A DNA stretch of 64,000 nt, taken from NCBI RefSeq assembly GCF_004343775.1, contig NZ_PTXL01000002.1:620001-684000 (forward strand), written 5' to 3'. Position numbers and translations under genes: made by a program. Origin of the DNA: Burkholderia sp. SRS-46 (GTDB lineage Bacteria > Pseudomonadota > Gammaproteobacteria > Burkholderiales > Burkholderiaceae). The number at the start of each line of letters is the position of its first letter. Position 1 is the first letter of the stretch. This document shows, one piece after another, positions 22,008 through 32,393 of this stretch. Below the pieces are notes generated by a model. That model searched no databases. It had not been told where the DNA came from and saw nothing but the letters and a program-made list of their open reading frames with translations.

Positions 22008-23279
22008 TCAGCCGAGGCTCAGGTTCGAGCGGGTGAAGCGGTTGTAGATCGCGTACAGCACGAGCGTCGCCGCGAGCAGCAGCCCGCCCAGCGCGCACGC
22101 CATGCCCCAGTTGATCGTCACGTTGGTGAAGTACGCGACGTAGTAGCTGACCATCTGGTCGTTCGGCCCGCCGAGCAGCGCGGGCGTGATGTAGTAGCCG
22201 ATCGCGAGGATGAACACCAGCAGCGCACCCGCGCCGATGCCCGGATAGGTCTGCGGCACGTACACGCGCCAGAACGCGGCGAACGGATGGCTGCCGAGCG
22301 ACACGGCCGCGCGCTGGTAGGTCGGCGGAATCGACTTCATCACGCTGTACAGCGGCAGGATCATGAACGGCAGCAGGATGTGCGTCATCGAGATGTACAC
22401 GCCGACCCGGTTGAACAGCAGCGCGAGCGGCTGCGAGATCAGCCCGCTGCCGATCAGCGCCTTGTTGACGAGCCCTTCGCTCTGCAGCAGCACGATCCAC
22501 GCGGCGACGCGCACCAGCACCGATGTCCAGAACGGAATCAGCACGAGGATCATCACGAGGTTCGCGCGCCGCTCCGACAGCGTCGAGATCCAGTATGCGA
22601 GCGGATAGCCGAGCAGCAGCGCGAACAGCGTCACCGCGAAGCCGATCACGAGCGTGCGGCCGAAGATCGCGAGGTAGATCGACTGGTCCGGATCGGCCTG
22701 CACGATGCTGCCGAAGCCGTCCTGCTTGTGGTCGAGCGCGGCGAGCAGGTAGAACGGCGAGTAGGCGCTGCCGTTCTTCGCGATCGCCTGCCAGTACGTG
22801 GCGTCGCCCCAGCGCGCGTCGAGCTCGACGAGCTTCGCGCGCTGCTGCGCGGGCGTGAGCACCTGGCCGTCGTCGCCCTTCAGCGGCATCGCGCGCGCCG
22901 TCTTCGCGACGAGCGAGCGGTAGCCGGGAATCTCGGTGTTGAGCCGCCGCGCGAGCGCGCCCATCGCCTCGCTGTCCGCCACTTTCGTCATGTCGGCGGC
23001 GAGCGCCGCGTAGGCGGCATCGGCCGGCGGCGCCTTGCGGTCCCAGCCCGACAGCGCGGCGACCGTCTTCGGCAGCGCGGCCGCGATTTCCGGGTTCTGC
23101 ACCGCGCGCGTGAGCAGCGCGCCGATCGGCACGACGAAGATGAGGAACACGAACAGTGCGAGCGGCGCGACCAGCAGCAGCGCCATCGCGCGCTTGCGGG
23201 CCTCGGCGGCCTTCAGCTCGCGTTTCAGGGCGACAGTCGACAGCGTCGACGAAGAGGAAGCGATCGTCATCGTATTCAA
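22008..23279 (-). CDS. Polyamine-type ABC transporter permease, PotB-like, with long periplasmic insert
   Basis: A 423-residue permease, longer than the usual 280-310. A first helix (ALLLVAPLALFVFLIFVVPI) is followed by about 150 extra residues (about 60-200, rich in charged residues and alanine). The standard permease core and its ATPase-contact loop (AAVSLGSHPFAAFWRVYVPQ) come after. The insert lies between helices one and two and should face the periplasm. Some PotB relatives carry such inserts. It sits between the binding-protein and PotC-like genes. Confidence 0.9.
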   Translation of the reverse strand: MNTMTIASSSSTLSTVALKRELKAAEARKRAMALLLVAPLALFVFLIFVVPIGALLTRAVQNPEIAAALPKTVAALSGWDRKAPPADAAYAALAADMTKVADSEAMGALARRLNTEIPGYRSLVAKTARAMPLKGDDGQVLTPAQQRAKLVELDARWGDATYWQAIAKNGSAYSPFYLLAALDHKQDGFGSIVQADPDQSIYLAIFGRTLVIGFAVTLFALLLGYPLAYWISTLSERRANLVMILVLIPFWTSVLVRVAAWIVLLQSEGLVNKALIGSGLISQPLALLFNRVGVYISMTHILLPFMILPLYSVMKSIPPTYQRAAVSLGSHPFAAFWRVYVPQTYPGIGAGALLVFILAIGYYITPALLGGPNDQMVSYYVAYFTNVTINWGMACALGGLLLAATLVLYAIYNRFTRSNLSLG

Positions 23280-23377
23280 CGGTTCTCTCCGGCCGGACCG
23301 CGGTCCGGCGGAATGCCGCGCGATCCGCCGCGTTGCGGGCGTCTCGCGCGGCCGGTTGCGTCAGGACTGCAACGCGA

Positions 23378-24424
23378 TTACTTCGACGCCCATGCGGAGA
23401 AGCGCTGCTCGAGCTCGTCGCTGTGGTCGGTCCAGAACCCGATGTCCTGCAGCACCGCGTTCTTGCCGTTACCCGGCGAGTTCGGCAGGTTCGCGAGGGT
23501 CTTCGCGTCGAGCGCCTTGATCGCCGCGATGTTGGCCGGGCCGTACGAGATGTGCTGCGCGTAGTCCTGCTGCGGCTTCGACGTCAGCGAGTACGCGATG
23601 AACTTCTCGGCGAGCGCCTTGTTCGGCGTGCCCTTCGGAATCGCCCAGTAGTCGAGGTCGTAGATGCTGCCGTTCCACACCACCTTCAGGTTCTTGCCTT
23701 CCTTCTGCGCGGCGCTGATGCGGCCGTTGTACGCGGTCGACATCACGACGTCGCCGGCCACCAGGAACTGCGGCGGCTGCGCGCCCGCCTCCCACCACTG
23801 GATGTTCGGCTTCAGCTCGTCGAGCTTCTTGAACGCGCGGTCCTGGCCGGCCTTCGTGCCGAGCACCTTGTAGACGTCCTTCGGCGCGACGCCGTCGGCC
23901 ATCAGCGCGAATTCGAGGTTGTAGCGCGCGCCCTTGCGCATGCCGCGCTTGCCCGGGAATTTCTTCACGTCCCAGAAATCGGCCCAGCTCGCGGGCGCGG
24001 TCTTCAGCTTGTCGGCGTTGTACGCGAGCGCCGTCGACCACACGAAGAAGCCGACGCCGCAGGTCTGCGGCGATTCCGGAATCAGTTCGGATTTCTTCGC
24101 GATCTTCGACCAGTCGAGCTTCTCGTACAGCCCTTCGTCGCAGCCGCGGTTCAGGTCGCCCGATTCGACCTCCACCACGTCCCAGTTGACGTGCTTGGCC
24201 TCGACCATCGCCTTCACCTTCGCCTGCTCGCCGTTGTATTCGACGGCGGTCACCTTGGTGCCCGTCGACTTCTCGAACGGCTGGTTGAATGCGACCTTCT
24301 GCGCATCGCCGTTCGCGCCGCCGAAGTTGACGACCGTGATCTCGGCCGCCGATGCCGACGCGCCGAACACCGCCAGCGCCAGCGCGAATGCGGTGCGGCG
24401 CGCGGTAAAGCTTGATCGATTCAT
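23378..24424 (-). CDS. Polyamine-type ABC transporter substrate-binding protein, PotD-like
   Basis: A 348-residue periplasmic binding protein with a signal peptide (residues 1 to about 25, ending ASASA-AE). The mature part begins ITVVNFGGANGDAQK and follows the PotD/PotF two-lobe fold (cluster D type). Aromatic residues of the ligand cleft such as VVWNGSIYDLDYWAIPKG are present. The ligand is probably a polyamine or amino-acid derivative; relatives also bind opines. It lies between the ATPase and PotB-like genes. Confidence 0.92.
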   Translation of the reverse strand: MNRSSFTARRTAFALALAVFGASASAAEITVVNFGGANGDAQKVAFNQPFEKSTGTKVTAVEYNGEQAKVKAMVEAKHVNWDVVEVESGDLNRGCDEGLYEKLDWSKIAKKSELIPESPQTCGVGFFVWSTALAYNADKLKTAPASWADFWDVKKFPGKRGMRKGARYNLEFALMADGVAPKDVYKVLGTKAGQDRAFKKLDELKPNIQWWEAGAQPPQFLVAGDVVMSTAYNGRISAAQKEGKNLKVVWNGSIYDLDYWAIPKGTPNKALAEKFIAYSLTSKPQQDYAQHISYGPANIAAIKALDAKTLANLPNSPGNGKNAVLQDIGFWTDHSDELEQRFSAWASK

Positions 24425-24497
24425 GATGGTTCCTATCGTGGTGGAAGTGAGTCGTTGTTATGGACGACGTGCTGCGGGAAAAATCGTGAAGCCGCGC

Positions 24498-25616
24498 CTA
24501 CGCGAACACGCGCAGGTGCTCGGGCGCGAACGCGAGCCCGACCGGCGCGCCGGGCGCGAACGCGTCGAGCGCACCGGTGCCGAGCGGCACCTTGACGAAG
24601 CATTCGTCCTGCCCCGGCACCGCGCAGCGCATGCGCACGTGGTCGCCGAAGTAGATGAGGCTGCGCGCCTCGCCGCTCAGCAGGTTCGCGGCCGCGCCGT
24701 TCGCATGGCCATTCGTGTGACCATTCGCGACATGCGGCGCGAGGTTCATGCGCTCGGGCCGGATGCACGCGACCGCATCCGCGCCGGCCACGGCGTTGCC
24801 GACGTTGCGGCCGACGAGCGTCGTGCCGTCGCCGAGACGGAATTCGCAGAACTCGCCGTCGACGCGCGCGACCGTGCCGCGCAGCCGGTTGCTGTCGCCG
24901 ATGAAGTTCGCGACGAATTCGTTGCACGGCGATTCGTACAGGCGGTCGACGGTGTCGAGCTGCTGCACGATGCCCTTGTCGAACACGGCCACGCGGTCCG
25001 ACATCGTCAGCGCCTCGCCCTGGTCGTGCGTCACGTACACGAAGGTCACGCCGAGCTTTTCATGCAGCGCCTTCAGTTCGTACTGCATGTGTTCGCGCAG
25101 CTGCTTGTCGAGCGCGCCGAGCGGCTCGTCCATCAGCACGAGCTGCGGCTCGAACACGAGCGCGCGGGCCAGCGCGATGCGCTGCTGCTGGCCGCCCGAC
25201 AACTGCGCCGGGTAGCGCTTCGCGAAGCGTTCCATCTGCACCATCTTCAGCGCGTGCGCGACGCGCTCGGCGCGCTCGCCGGCCGGCAGCCTGCGCACCG
25301 TCAGCGGATACGCGACGTTCTGCTCGACGGTCAGGTGCGGGAACAGCGCGTAGTTCTGGAACACCATGCCGATGTTGCGCTTGTGCGGCGGCACGTTGTT
25401 CAGCAGCTCGCCCTCGAGGCGGATCTCGCCGCCGGTCGGGAACTCGAAACCGGCCAGCATCATCAGGCAGGTGGTCTTGCCGGAGCCGGACGGCCCGAGC
25501 AGCGTCAGGAATTCCCCGCGGCGGATGTCCAGGTCGAGCGATTTGACGACGAGCGTCTCGCCGTCGTAGGTCTTCCGCACGCCGCGAAAGCTGACGATCA
25601 CTTCATCGGTCTTCAT
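24498..25616 (-). CDS. Polyamine-type ABC transporter ATPase, PotA-like
   Basis: A 372-residue ATPase. Walker A GPSGSGKTT is at residues 41-49, the signature is LSGGQQQRIALARAL, and Walker B is LVLMDEPLGALD. A C-terminal TOBE regulatory domain is interrupted by an asparagine-glycine-histidine-rich linker (ANGHTNGHANGA), unusual for the family. The start at 25616 has AAGGGGA upstream; the in-frame 25643 adds nine residues. It is the first gene of the transporter set and is divergent from a MocR regulator. Confidence 0.93.
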   Translation of the reverse strand: MKTDEVIVSFRGVRKTYDGETLVVKSLDLDIRRGEFLTLLGPSGSGKTTCLMMLAGFEFPTGGEIRLEGELLNNVPPHKRNIGMVFQNYALFPHLTVEQNVAYPLTVRRLPAGERAERVAHALKMVQMERFAKRYPAQLSGGQQQRIALARALVFEPQLVLMDEPLGALDKQLREHMQYELKALHEKLGVTFVYVTHDQGEALTMSDRVAVFDKGIVQQLDTVDRLYESPCNEFVANFIGDSNRLRGTVARVDGEFCEFRLGDGTTLVGRNVGNAVAGADAVACIRPERMNLAPHVANGHTNGHANGAAANLLSGEARSLIYFGDHVRMRCAVPGQDECFVKVPLGTGALDAFAPGAPVGLAFAPEHLRVFA

Positions 25617-25686
25617 CGAGGCTGTCCCCTTGCAACGTGGCACGCATTATTGAGATGCAAACGACTATACGGCCGACACGGTTCTA

Positions 25687-25716
25687 TACTAGGGAACCAT
25701 TTCAATATTCCTAGTA
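25687..25716. promoter_or_regulatory. Inverted repeat in the PotA/MocR divergent gap
   Basis: TACTAGGGAA (25687-25696) and ATTCCTAGTA (25707-25716) form an inverted repeat with one bulged base, directly before the MocR start. A nested GGTTC/GAACC pair (25680-25684 and 25694-25698) and a TATACT box (25685-25690) overlap it. It is a candidate autoregulatory operator. Confidence 0.5.
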
Positions 25717-25724
25717 GGACCACT

Positions 25725-27251
25725 TTGGATACCGTGATCCTTGCCGACTGGCTCGCCGCGCGCATCGACCGCAGCTCGACCGAGCCGATGTACCGCCAGC
25801 TGCTGCAGCTGATGCAGCAGGCCATCCTGACCGGGGAATTGGGGCCAGGCACCAAGCTGCCCAGTTCGCGCACGCTCGCCGCCGACCTGTCGATCGCGCG
25901 CAATACCGTGCTGCACGTGTACGACCAGCTGACCGCCGAGGGCTACGTGCTGACGACCACCGGCAGCGGCACCTATGTCGCCGACACGCGCCCGGACGCC
26001 GCGGCGATGCACGCGCCGGGCGCCGCGCCGCCGCCGCCCGCGAGCGACGCGGCCGCGCCGGACGACGGCGCGCAGGGCGGGCTGTCGATGCGCGGCCGGC
26101 AGCTGATCGAGCATGCGGGCGTGTCGCGGCGCCAGTGGGGGGCGTTCATGCCGGGCGTGCCGGACGTGTCGGAATTTCCGAGCCGCACGTGGAGCCGCCT
26201 GCAGGCGCGGCTATGGAAGGAAGCGAACCCGGAGCTGCTGACCTACGCGCCGGGCGGCGGCTACCGGCCGCTGCGGCGCGCGCTCGCCGATTACCTGCGC
26301 GTCGCGCGCTCGGTGAAGTGCTCGCCGGACCAGGTGATCATCACGACCGGCATTCATCAGTCGATCGATCTCGCGGTGCGCCTGCTGTCCGACATCGGCG
26401 ATCGCGCGTGGGTCGAGGAGCCGTGCTACTGGGGCGTGCGCAGCGTGCTGCAGGCGGCCGGGCTCACGCTCGCGCCGGTGCCCGTCGACCAGGAAGGGCT
26501 CGACCCGCGCGCGTGCGACCTGCAGCATCCGCCGCGCCTCGTGCTCGTCACGCCGTCGCACCAGTATCCGCTCGGCATGGTGATGAGCCTCGCGCGGCGC
26601 CGGATGCTGCTCGAATACGCGCGGCAAACCCGCTGCTGGATCATCGAGGACGACTACGACAGCGAATTCCGCTACGGCAGCCGCCCGCTCGCGTCGCTGC
26701 AGGGGCTCGACGACGGCGGCCGCGTGATCTACGTCGGCAGCCTCGGCAAGATGCTGTTTCCGGGCCTGCGGATGGGTTACATGGTCGTGCCGGAGCATCT
26801 CGTCGACACGTTCCGCACGGGCCTGTCGGAGCTGTATCGCGAGGGCCAGCTGATGCAGCAGGCCGTGCTCGCGGAATTCATCATGGACGGCTACCTGACC
26901 TCGCACGTGCGGCGCATGCGCACGCTGTACGGCGAGCGCCGGCAGTTGCTGATCGATGCGATCCATGCGCGCTTCGGCGACGCGCTGCCGGTGATGGGCG
27001 ACGAAGCCGGCCTGCATCTCGTGCTCGGCCTGCCCGATGCATGCGACGATCGCGCGGTCACGCAGAGCGCGTTCGACGCGGGGGTGATCGTGCGGCCGCT
27101 GACGAGCTACTACAGCCAGGCCGACACCGCTCGGCCGGGCCTGCTGCTCGGCTATGCATGCGTCGCGCACGAAGGCATCGGCCCCGCGTTCGACACGCTC
27201 GCGTCGACGATCGAGCACCACCTGCCGACCGGCGCGACGCGCGCGGCGTGA
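25725..27251 (+). CDS. MocR/PdxR-type regulator (GntR HTH fused to aminotransferase domain)
   Basis: A 508-residue fusion. A GntR winged helix (residues about 15-80, with LPSSRTLAADLSIARNTV) is joined through a glycine/alanine/proline-rich linker to a fold-type I aminotransferase domain that binds pyridoxal phosphate (lysine in SLGKMLFPGLRMGY). No ATG fits the N-terminus. A TTG at 25725 has AGGA six bases upstream; a GTG at 25734 is the alternative. It is divergent from the ABC importer, so it probably controls uptake of the imported compound. Relatives include GabR, TauR and PdxR. Confidence 0.9.
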   Translation: MDTVILADWLAARIDRSSTEPMYRQLLQLMQQAILTGELGPGTKLPSSRTLAADLSIARNTVLHVYDQLTAEGYVLTTTGSGTYVADTRPDAAAMHAPGAAPPPPASDAAAPDDGAQGGLSMRGRQLIEHAGVSRRQWGAFMPGVPDVSEFPSRTWSRLQARLWKEANPELLTYAPGGGYRPLRRALADYLRVARSVKCSPDQVIITTGIHQSIDLAVRLLSDIGDRAWVEEPCYWGVRSVLQAAGLTLAPVPVDQEGLDPRACDLQHPPRLVLVTPSHQYPLGMVMSLARRRMLLEYARQTRCWIIEDDYDSEFRYGSRPLASLQGLDDGGRVIYVGSLGKMLFPGLRMGYMVVPEHLVDTFRTGLSELYREGQLMQQAVLAEFIMDGYLTSHVRRMRTLYGERRQLLIDAIHARFGDALPVMGDEAGLHLVLGLPDACDDRAVTQSAFDAGVIVRPLTSYYSQADTARPGLLLGYACVAHEGIGPAFDTLASTIEHHLPTGATRAA

Positions 27252-27275
27252 GGCCGCGCGCGCCGGTGCGGCCGC

Positions 27276-28319
27276 TTACTGCGCCGCGGCCGCCGCCGCG
27301 CCGCGGTCGAGCGACGCCGCGCGCACCGCATCGCCCGGTTTCGTGAACATGCGCTGGCGCAAGGCCGCGATCTCCGCGTCGCGCTCCTGCGGTGTCAGCC
27401 CCTGCGCGACGATCTGCGCGCGCTGCGCCGCATAGTCGGTGTAGCGGCGCTGCCACGCGTCGTCGTCCTGCTGCATGCGCGCGACGCGTTCCGCGACTTC
27501 CGGGCCGAGCGTCTGGGTCAGTTGCGCGCGCATCGCGTCCGGCGTCGCGCCCGATTTCTGCAGCTGCGCGATCTGCGCGATCGCGGCCTGCTGCTGCGCG
27601 ACGCGCTGCCGCTCCGCGCGCGCCTCGGGCGGCAACTGCTGCTCGAGCGCGGCGAGTCGCTCCGCCTTCTGCGCATCGGTCAGCGTGGGATCCCGCGCGA
27701 TCTTCAGCCGCGCGAGGTCGTACCGCTGCCGCCACTGCTCCGCGCCGAAGAACGGCTCGTTCCAGTCGCCGAGCGCGCGCCGCGCGATCGACGCGCGCTG
27801 GTCGAGCGCGAGCTGCAGCGTGTCGATGTCGGACTTGTCGGCCACCGCACCCGCGGCCGGCAGCTTCGCCAGCTCGGCGAGGTACACGCGATAGCGACGC
27901 CAGATCTCGAGCGCCTCCCCCTGCGCGACGGTGCCGTCGAGCTGCGCGGCGATCTCGCGGGCGACCAGCGCGTCGAGCGCGGCCGCGCTCAGGTCGCTCT
28001 GCGCGGTCAGGCAATAGTCGAAGAAATCGCGCACCGCACGCGCCTTCGCCAGATGGCCGCCCGGCTCGAGCGGCAGACGCGGCGCGCTCGACCCGGCCAG
28101 CGGCGACGGCAGGCCCGCGCTCCCGCTCGCGGCAACCGGCTGCGCCGCCGCGAGCGGGCCGGCGGACGCGGCCGCATCCGCCGGTGCGCGGGGCGCATCC
28201 GCGTCATGCCGCAGCGCGACGCCGCGCCCGATCCACACGCCCGCCGCGACGACCAGCGCCACGGCGGCGGCCGTCACGACGCGCCGCGCGAGCGGCGCGC
28301 GTTCGTCACGTGCCGACAT
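27276..28319 (-). CDS. lifO: Lipase-specific foldase (lipase chaperone)
   Basis: A 347-residue steric chaperone of the LifO/LimB family. An N-terminal membrane anchor (residues about 13-31, ALVVAAGVWIG) is followed by a variable alanine/proline-rich stalk and the helical foldase domain. The family motif appears as VRDFFDYCLTAQSDLS; cysteine stands where many relatives have phenylalanine. It folds the secreted lipase in the periplasm. It starts 3 bp after lipA ends, fixing a 1:1 operon. Confidence 0.95.
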   Translation of the reverse strand: MSARDERAPLARRVVTAAAVALVVAAGVWIGRGVALRHDADAPRAPADAAASAGPLAAAQPVAASGSAGLPSPLAGSSAPRLPLEPGGHLAKARAVRDFFDYCLTAQSDLSAAALDALVAREIAAQLDGTVAQGEALEIWRRYRVYLAELAKLPAAGAVADKSDIDTLQLALDQRASIARRALGDWNEPFFGAEQWRQRYDLARLKIARDPTLTDAQKAERLAALEQQLPPEARAERQRVAQQQAAIAQIAQLQKSGATPDAMRAQLTQTLGPEVAERVARMQQDDDAWQRRYTDYAAQRAQIVAQGLTPQERDAEIAALRQRMFTKPGDAVRAASLDRGAAAAAAQ

Positions 28320-28322
28320 CGA

Positions 28323-29552
<1,230 letters not shown>

Positions 29553-29600
29553 CTAATCGGTTGACGCGGACGGTCGAAACCGGCGGGGGCACGAGCGCCG

Positions 29601-29637
29601 CATGCGCATGCTGCGCTGCACACGCAGCATGCGCATG
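29601..29637. terminator. Hairpin between the TonB receptor gene and lipA
   Basis: Perfect 15-bp arms at 29601-29615 and 29623-29637 (CATGCGCATGCTGCG and its complement) with a seven-base loop, starting 14 bp after the receptor stop. No T-run follows on the minus strand, so termination may need a factor. Confidence 0.55.
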
Positions 29638-29650
29638 GCTCACGCGTCGC

Positions 29651-31786
29651 TCACATCTTCGCGCTGACGCGCACCCAGGCAGTGCGGCCCGGATCGTTCA
29701 CGGGGGTCCTCGCCGGATAGCCGAAGCCCGCGTTGCCGGCAAGGTTCAGGTGCTCCGTGTAAGCCTTGTCGAGCACGTTGTCGACGCCGACCGACACCTG
29801 CACGGTCTTGCTCACGTTGTACTGCGCATGCAGCGACAGCACGCCGAACCCCGCACTCGAACCGAAGTCCTTGCCGACCACGTTGCCCTGGTTCAGCGCG
29901 TAGCGATGCTGCGGTGCAACGACCCGCCACAAGCCACCCGCCGACCATGCGCCGCGCGTGTACTCGAGCCCGAAGCGCGCCTCGAGCGGCGGCATCTGCG
30001 GCAGCGGATCGCCGCTCGTGGCATTGCGCCCCCATGCATACGCGAGCGACGTCTCGACGCGCAGCGGCGCGACCGGCCGCCATGCGAGCCCGGCTTCGCC
30101 GCCCATGATCTGCGCGTTGACGTTGGTCGACTGCGTGGTCGCGCCCATCTTGCCGGCCGCGTAGTTGAACAGGAGGTAGTCCTGCACATAGCCCGCGTAG
30201 GCGGACACCCACGCGTCGAGCCGGTCGCCGCGGTACTGCGCGCCGATATCGAGCTGCGTGGTCTTCTCCGGCTGGACCGCCGAGAACGCGTTGACCGCGC
30301 CGTCCGGCCCGCGCTGCGCGGAAAACAGCTCCCAGTAGTCGGGGAAGCGCTCCGTATGGCCGATGCCCGCGTACCACGTGACCGGCAGCGCCGCGAGATC
30401 GCGCTCGTAGCGGACGAAGCCACTCGGCAGCACGCGCGAGCGGTTGTCGTCCAAGGTCGGGTTCGGCTTGCTCATCATGCCGGTCGTCGCCCGCTTGTCG
30501 CGCGCGCTCGCATAGTCGACGCGCGCGCCGCCGATCACGCGCGATGCATCGCTCGCATACCAGGTCAGCTCGCCGAACGCGCCCGCGTTCCACATCGTCG
30601 CCTGCGCATCCCACGGCTTGTCCCCGTAGTTCTCGCGGCCCATCGCCCCGCGCGAATCGAGCCGGTTCGACTGCGCATCGACGCCCGTCACCAGCTTGAA
30701 ATCGTCGCCGAAACGGAACGTCGCCGCCGCCCGCGCGCCGAGCGTGCGGCGCCGCACTTCCGACGCCATCCGCATCGGCATGCTGCTCGTCGGGTCGGGC
30801 TGCCGCAACGTGTAGTTGTCCATCACGTGGTCGGCTTCGTTGTAGTACACGCGCGCCTCGATGCGCTCGAGCACGTCGCTGATGTGCCGCTTGTCGAACG
30901 ACAGGCCGTACGTCTGGCGGCGGAAATGCGCGCCGTCCATCCCGCGCCCCGCGTAGCGGGCATAGCCGTCGCCGGTGCCCGCCGTCAGCTCGACGCGCGT
31001 GTGGTCGTCCGGCGTCCAGCCGAGCGCGGCGTCCGCGTTCCACTTGTCCCATTGCGACGGCACGGTGCGGCCGTTGCCGTCCTTGTAGTCGTCCGAATGC
31101 GCGTGGTTCGCGGTGACGCGGCCGTAGACGTCGGGCGTGCCGGCCGTCACGTCGAGGTTCTGGTCGTTGCGGCCGAACGAGCCGCCGACGACGCTGCCGT
31201 CGAAGCGCATGCCGGGCTTGTCGAAGCGCGGCGTCACGCGCTCGAACAGCACCGTGCCTGCCGATGCGCCCGGCCCGTACAGCACCGTCTGCGGCCCCTT
31301 CACCACCGTCACCTTGTCGTAGCTTTCCGGCGCGATGTACGACGTCGGCGCATCCATCCGGCCCGGGCACGCGCCGAGCGTCGGCATGCCGTTCGCGAGG
31401 ATGTTGAGCCGCGAGCCGAACATGCCGCGCAGCACCGGGTCGCCGTTCGTGCCGCCGCTGCGGATCGACGTGAAGCCGGGAATCGTCTTCAGGTAGTCCG
31501 CGCCGTCGCTGGCGGGCAGCGGCTGGCGCGGCGTCTTCGGATCGGTGACGACGACGAGCGGCGTCGACAGCGGCGATGCGACGACCTCGACCGGCGGCAG
31601 CATCTCGGCTGCGCCGGCCGGTGCGGTCGCGCCCGTATCGGCCGCACGCGCGGCAACGGTGGCCGCGCCGGCGGCCGTCATCGCGCTGGCAGCCAGCGCG
31701 GGCATCGTGAGTTTCAACATCAGCGGCAGGCGCCGCGAACCTGCATTGCGCGGCGACGGTTGCGCGCGCAATTGAAAAATTGTCAT
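29651..31786 (-). CDS. oprC: TonB-dependent copper receptor, OprC-like
   Basis: A 711-residue outer-membrane receptor: signal region to about residue 50, plug domain (about 80-190) and a 22-strand barrel ending in WVRVSAKM. The plug holds LGACPGRMDAPTSYIAPESY with the CxxxM pattern, and the barrel has ADHVMDNYTLR with an HxM pattern. Both are the residues that bind copper in Pseudomonas OprC. The start is uncertain: 31786 (MTIFQLRAQ) is preferred, 31831 and 31720 are in frame. A DUF2946 gene lies just upstream. Confidence 0.88.
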   Translation of the reverse strand: MTIFQLRAQPSPRNAGSRRLPLMLKLTMPALAASAMTAAGAATVAARAADTGATAPAGAAEMLPPVEVVASPLSTPLVVVTDPKTPRQPLPASDGADYLKTIPGFTSIRSGGTNGDPVLRGMFGSRLNILANGMPTLGACPGRMDAPTSYIAPESYDKVTVVKGPQTVLYGPGASAGTVLFERVTPRFDKPGMRFDGSVVGGSFGRNDQNLDVTAGTPDVYGRVTANHAHSDDYKDGNGRTVPSQWDKWNADAALGWTPDDHTRVELTAGTGDGYARYAGRGMDGAHFRRQTYGLSFDKRHISDVLERIEARVYYNEADHVMDNYTLRQPDPTSSMPMRMASEVRRRTLGARAAATFRFGDDFKLVTGVDAQSNRLDSRGAMGRENYGDKPWDAQATMWNAGAFGELTWYASDASRVIGGARVDYASARDKRATTGMMSKPNPTLDDNRSRVLPSGFVRYERDLAALPVTWYAGIGHTERFPDYWELFSAQRGPDGAVNAFSAVQPEKTTQLDIGAQYRGDRLDAWVSAYAGYVQDYLLFNYAAGKMGATTQSTNVNAQIMGGEAGLAWRPVAPLRVETSLAYAWGRNATSGDPLPQMPPLEARFGLEYTRGAWSAGGLWRVVAPQHRYALNQGNVVGKDFGSSAGFGVLSLHAQYNVSKTVQVSVGVDNVLDKAYTEHLNLAGNAGFGYPARTPVNDPGRTAWVRVSAKM

Positions 31787-31867
31787 GATCAAAGCCCGAG
31801 TAACGCCCTCCACGCGATCGTCGGATCGCACGGATATCGGCGGAAATATGAACGTGGTGAAAACGCG

Positions 31868-32233
31868 TCAGGCGTTCACGGGCGGCGCGCGCGGGTACGC
31901 GCGCGGATAGCGGTCGACGCGGGCCGCGACGGCGACGGGCGCGGCCACGGTGGCATCGGCGAGGAAAGCGGCGGGAAGCGGCGCGGCGGTGACGCCGCCG
32001 AGCGCCGGGGTGTGCGTGAAGAAGCTGCAGTAGCCGCACGCCTCGAGATGCTGTGCGTGATGCGCGCGGTCCGCGCCTGGCGCGCGATGCCCGCCATGCT
32101 CTGCACTGCAGACGATCGCGTCGGGTGTCGACGCCTGCGCGACGCGCCACTGCGACACCAGCGGCGCGACGAACGCGAACCAGATCGCGAGCATGCCCAG
32201 CCAGGCAGTCAGTGTGCGATGTCGGTTCGGCAT
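31868..32233 (-). CDS. DUF2946 family protein
   Basis: A 121-residue protein with an N-terminal hydrophobic segment (TAWLGMLAIWFAFVAPLVS, residues about 8-26). A histidine- and cysteine-bearing centre follows (HAQHLEACGYCSFF) that matches the DUF2946 pattern. Such proteins are often encoded next to copper receptors; a metal-handling role is inferred. The start at 32233 is chosen because the longer in-frame extension is arginine/serine-rich. A TGTAA-N14-TTACA inverted repeat lies about 20-45 bp upstream. It precedes the receptor gene by 81 bp on the same strand. Confidence 0.8.
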   Translation of the reverse strand: MPNRHRTLTAWLGMLAIWFAFVAPLVSQWRVAQASTPDAIVCSAEHGGHRAPGADRAHHAQHLEACGYCSFFTHTPALGGVTAAPLPAAFLADATVAAPVAVAARVDRYPRAYPRAPPVNA

Positions 32234-32255
32234 GCGTGGTGTCGAGTAAGCGGAA

Positions 32256-32279
32256 TGTAAAATCAGACCGGATGTTACA
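32256..32279 (-). promoter_or_regulatory. TGTAA-N14-TTACA inverted repeat upstream of DUF2946
   Basis: Short five-base arms at 32256-32260 and 32275-32279 lie in the likely promoter of the DUF2946-oprC pair. A metal-responsive operator is possible; support is the position and symmetry only. Confidence 0.3.
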
Positions 32280-32323
32280 GAATGTTCAGCGCCGTGACCA
32301 GCCCGCGCAGGCCGGCCAATGCA

Positions 32324-32363
32324 CCGGGGGCGCATGGTTGTTCGTGCAACCATCCGCCCCCGG
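32324..32363 (-). terminator. Long hairpin between cytochrome b561 and DUF2946 genes
   Basis: Seventeen-base arms with one mismatch (32324-32340 and 32347-32363; CCGGGGGCGCATGGTTG pairs with its near-complement) and a six-base loop. It starts 30 bp after the cytochrome gene. No T-run follows. Confidence 0.55.
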
Positions 32364-32393
32364 GATGCGACGCGGTGGAACGGCCGGCGCGAC

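Noticed and set aside
24680..24740. A short tandem repeat in the PotA-like gene read as a possible CRISPR or VNTR
   Set aside because: It is only an in-frame Asn-Gly-His-rich linker of about 12 residues; there is no regular repeat/spacer pattern.
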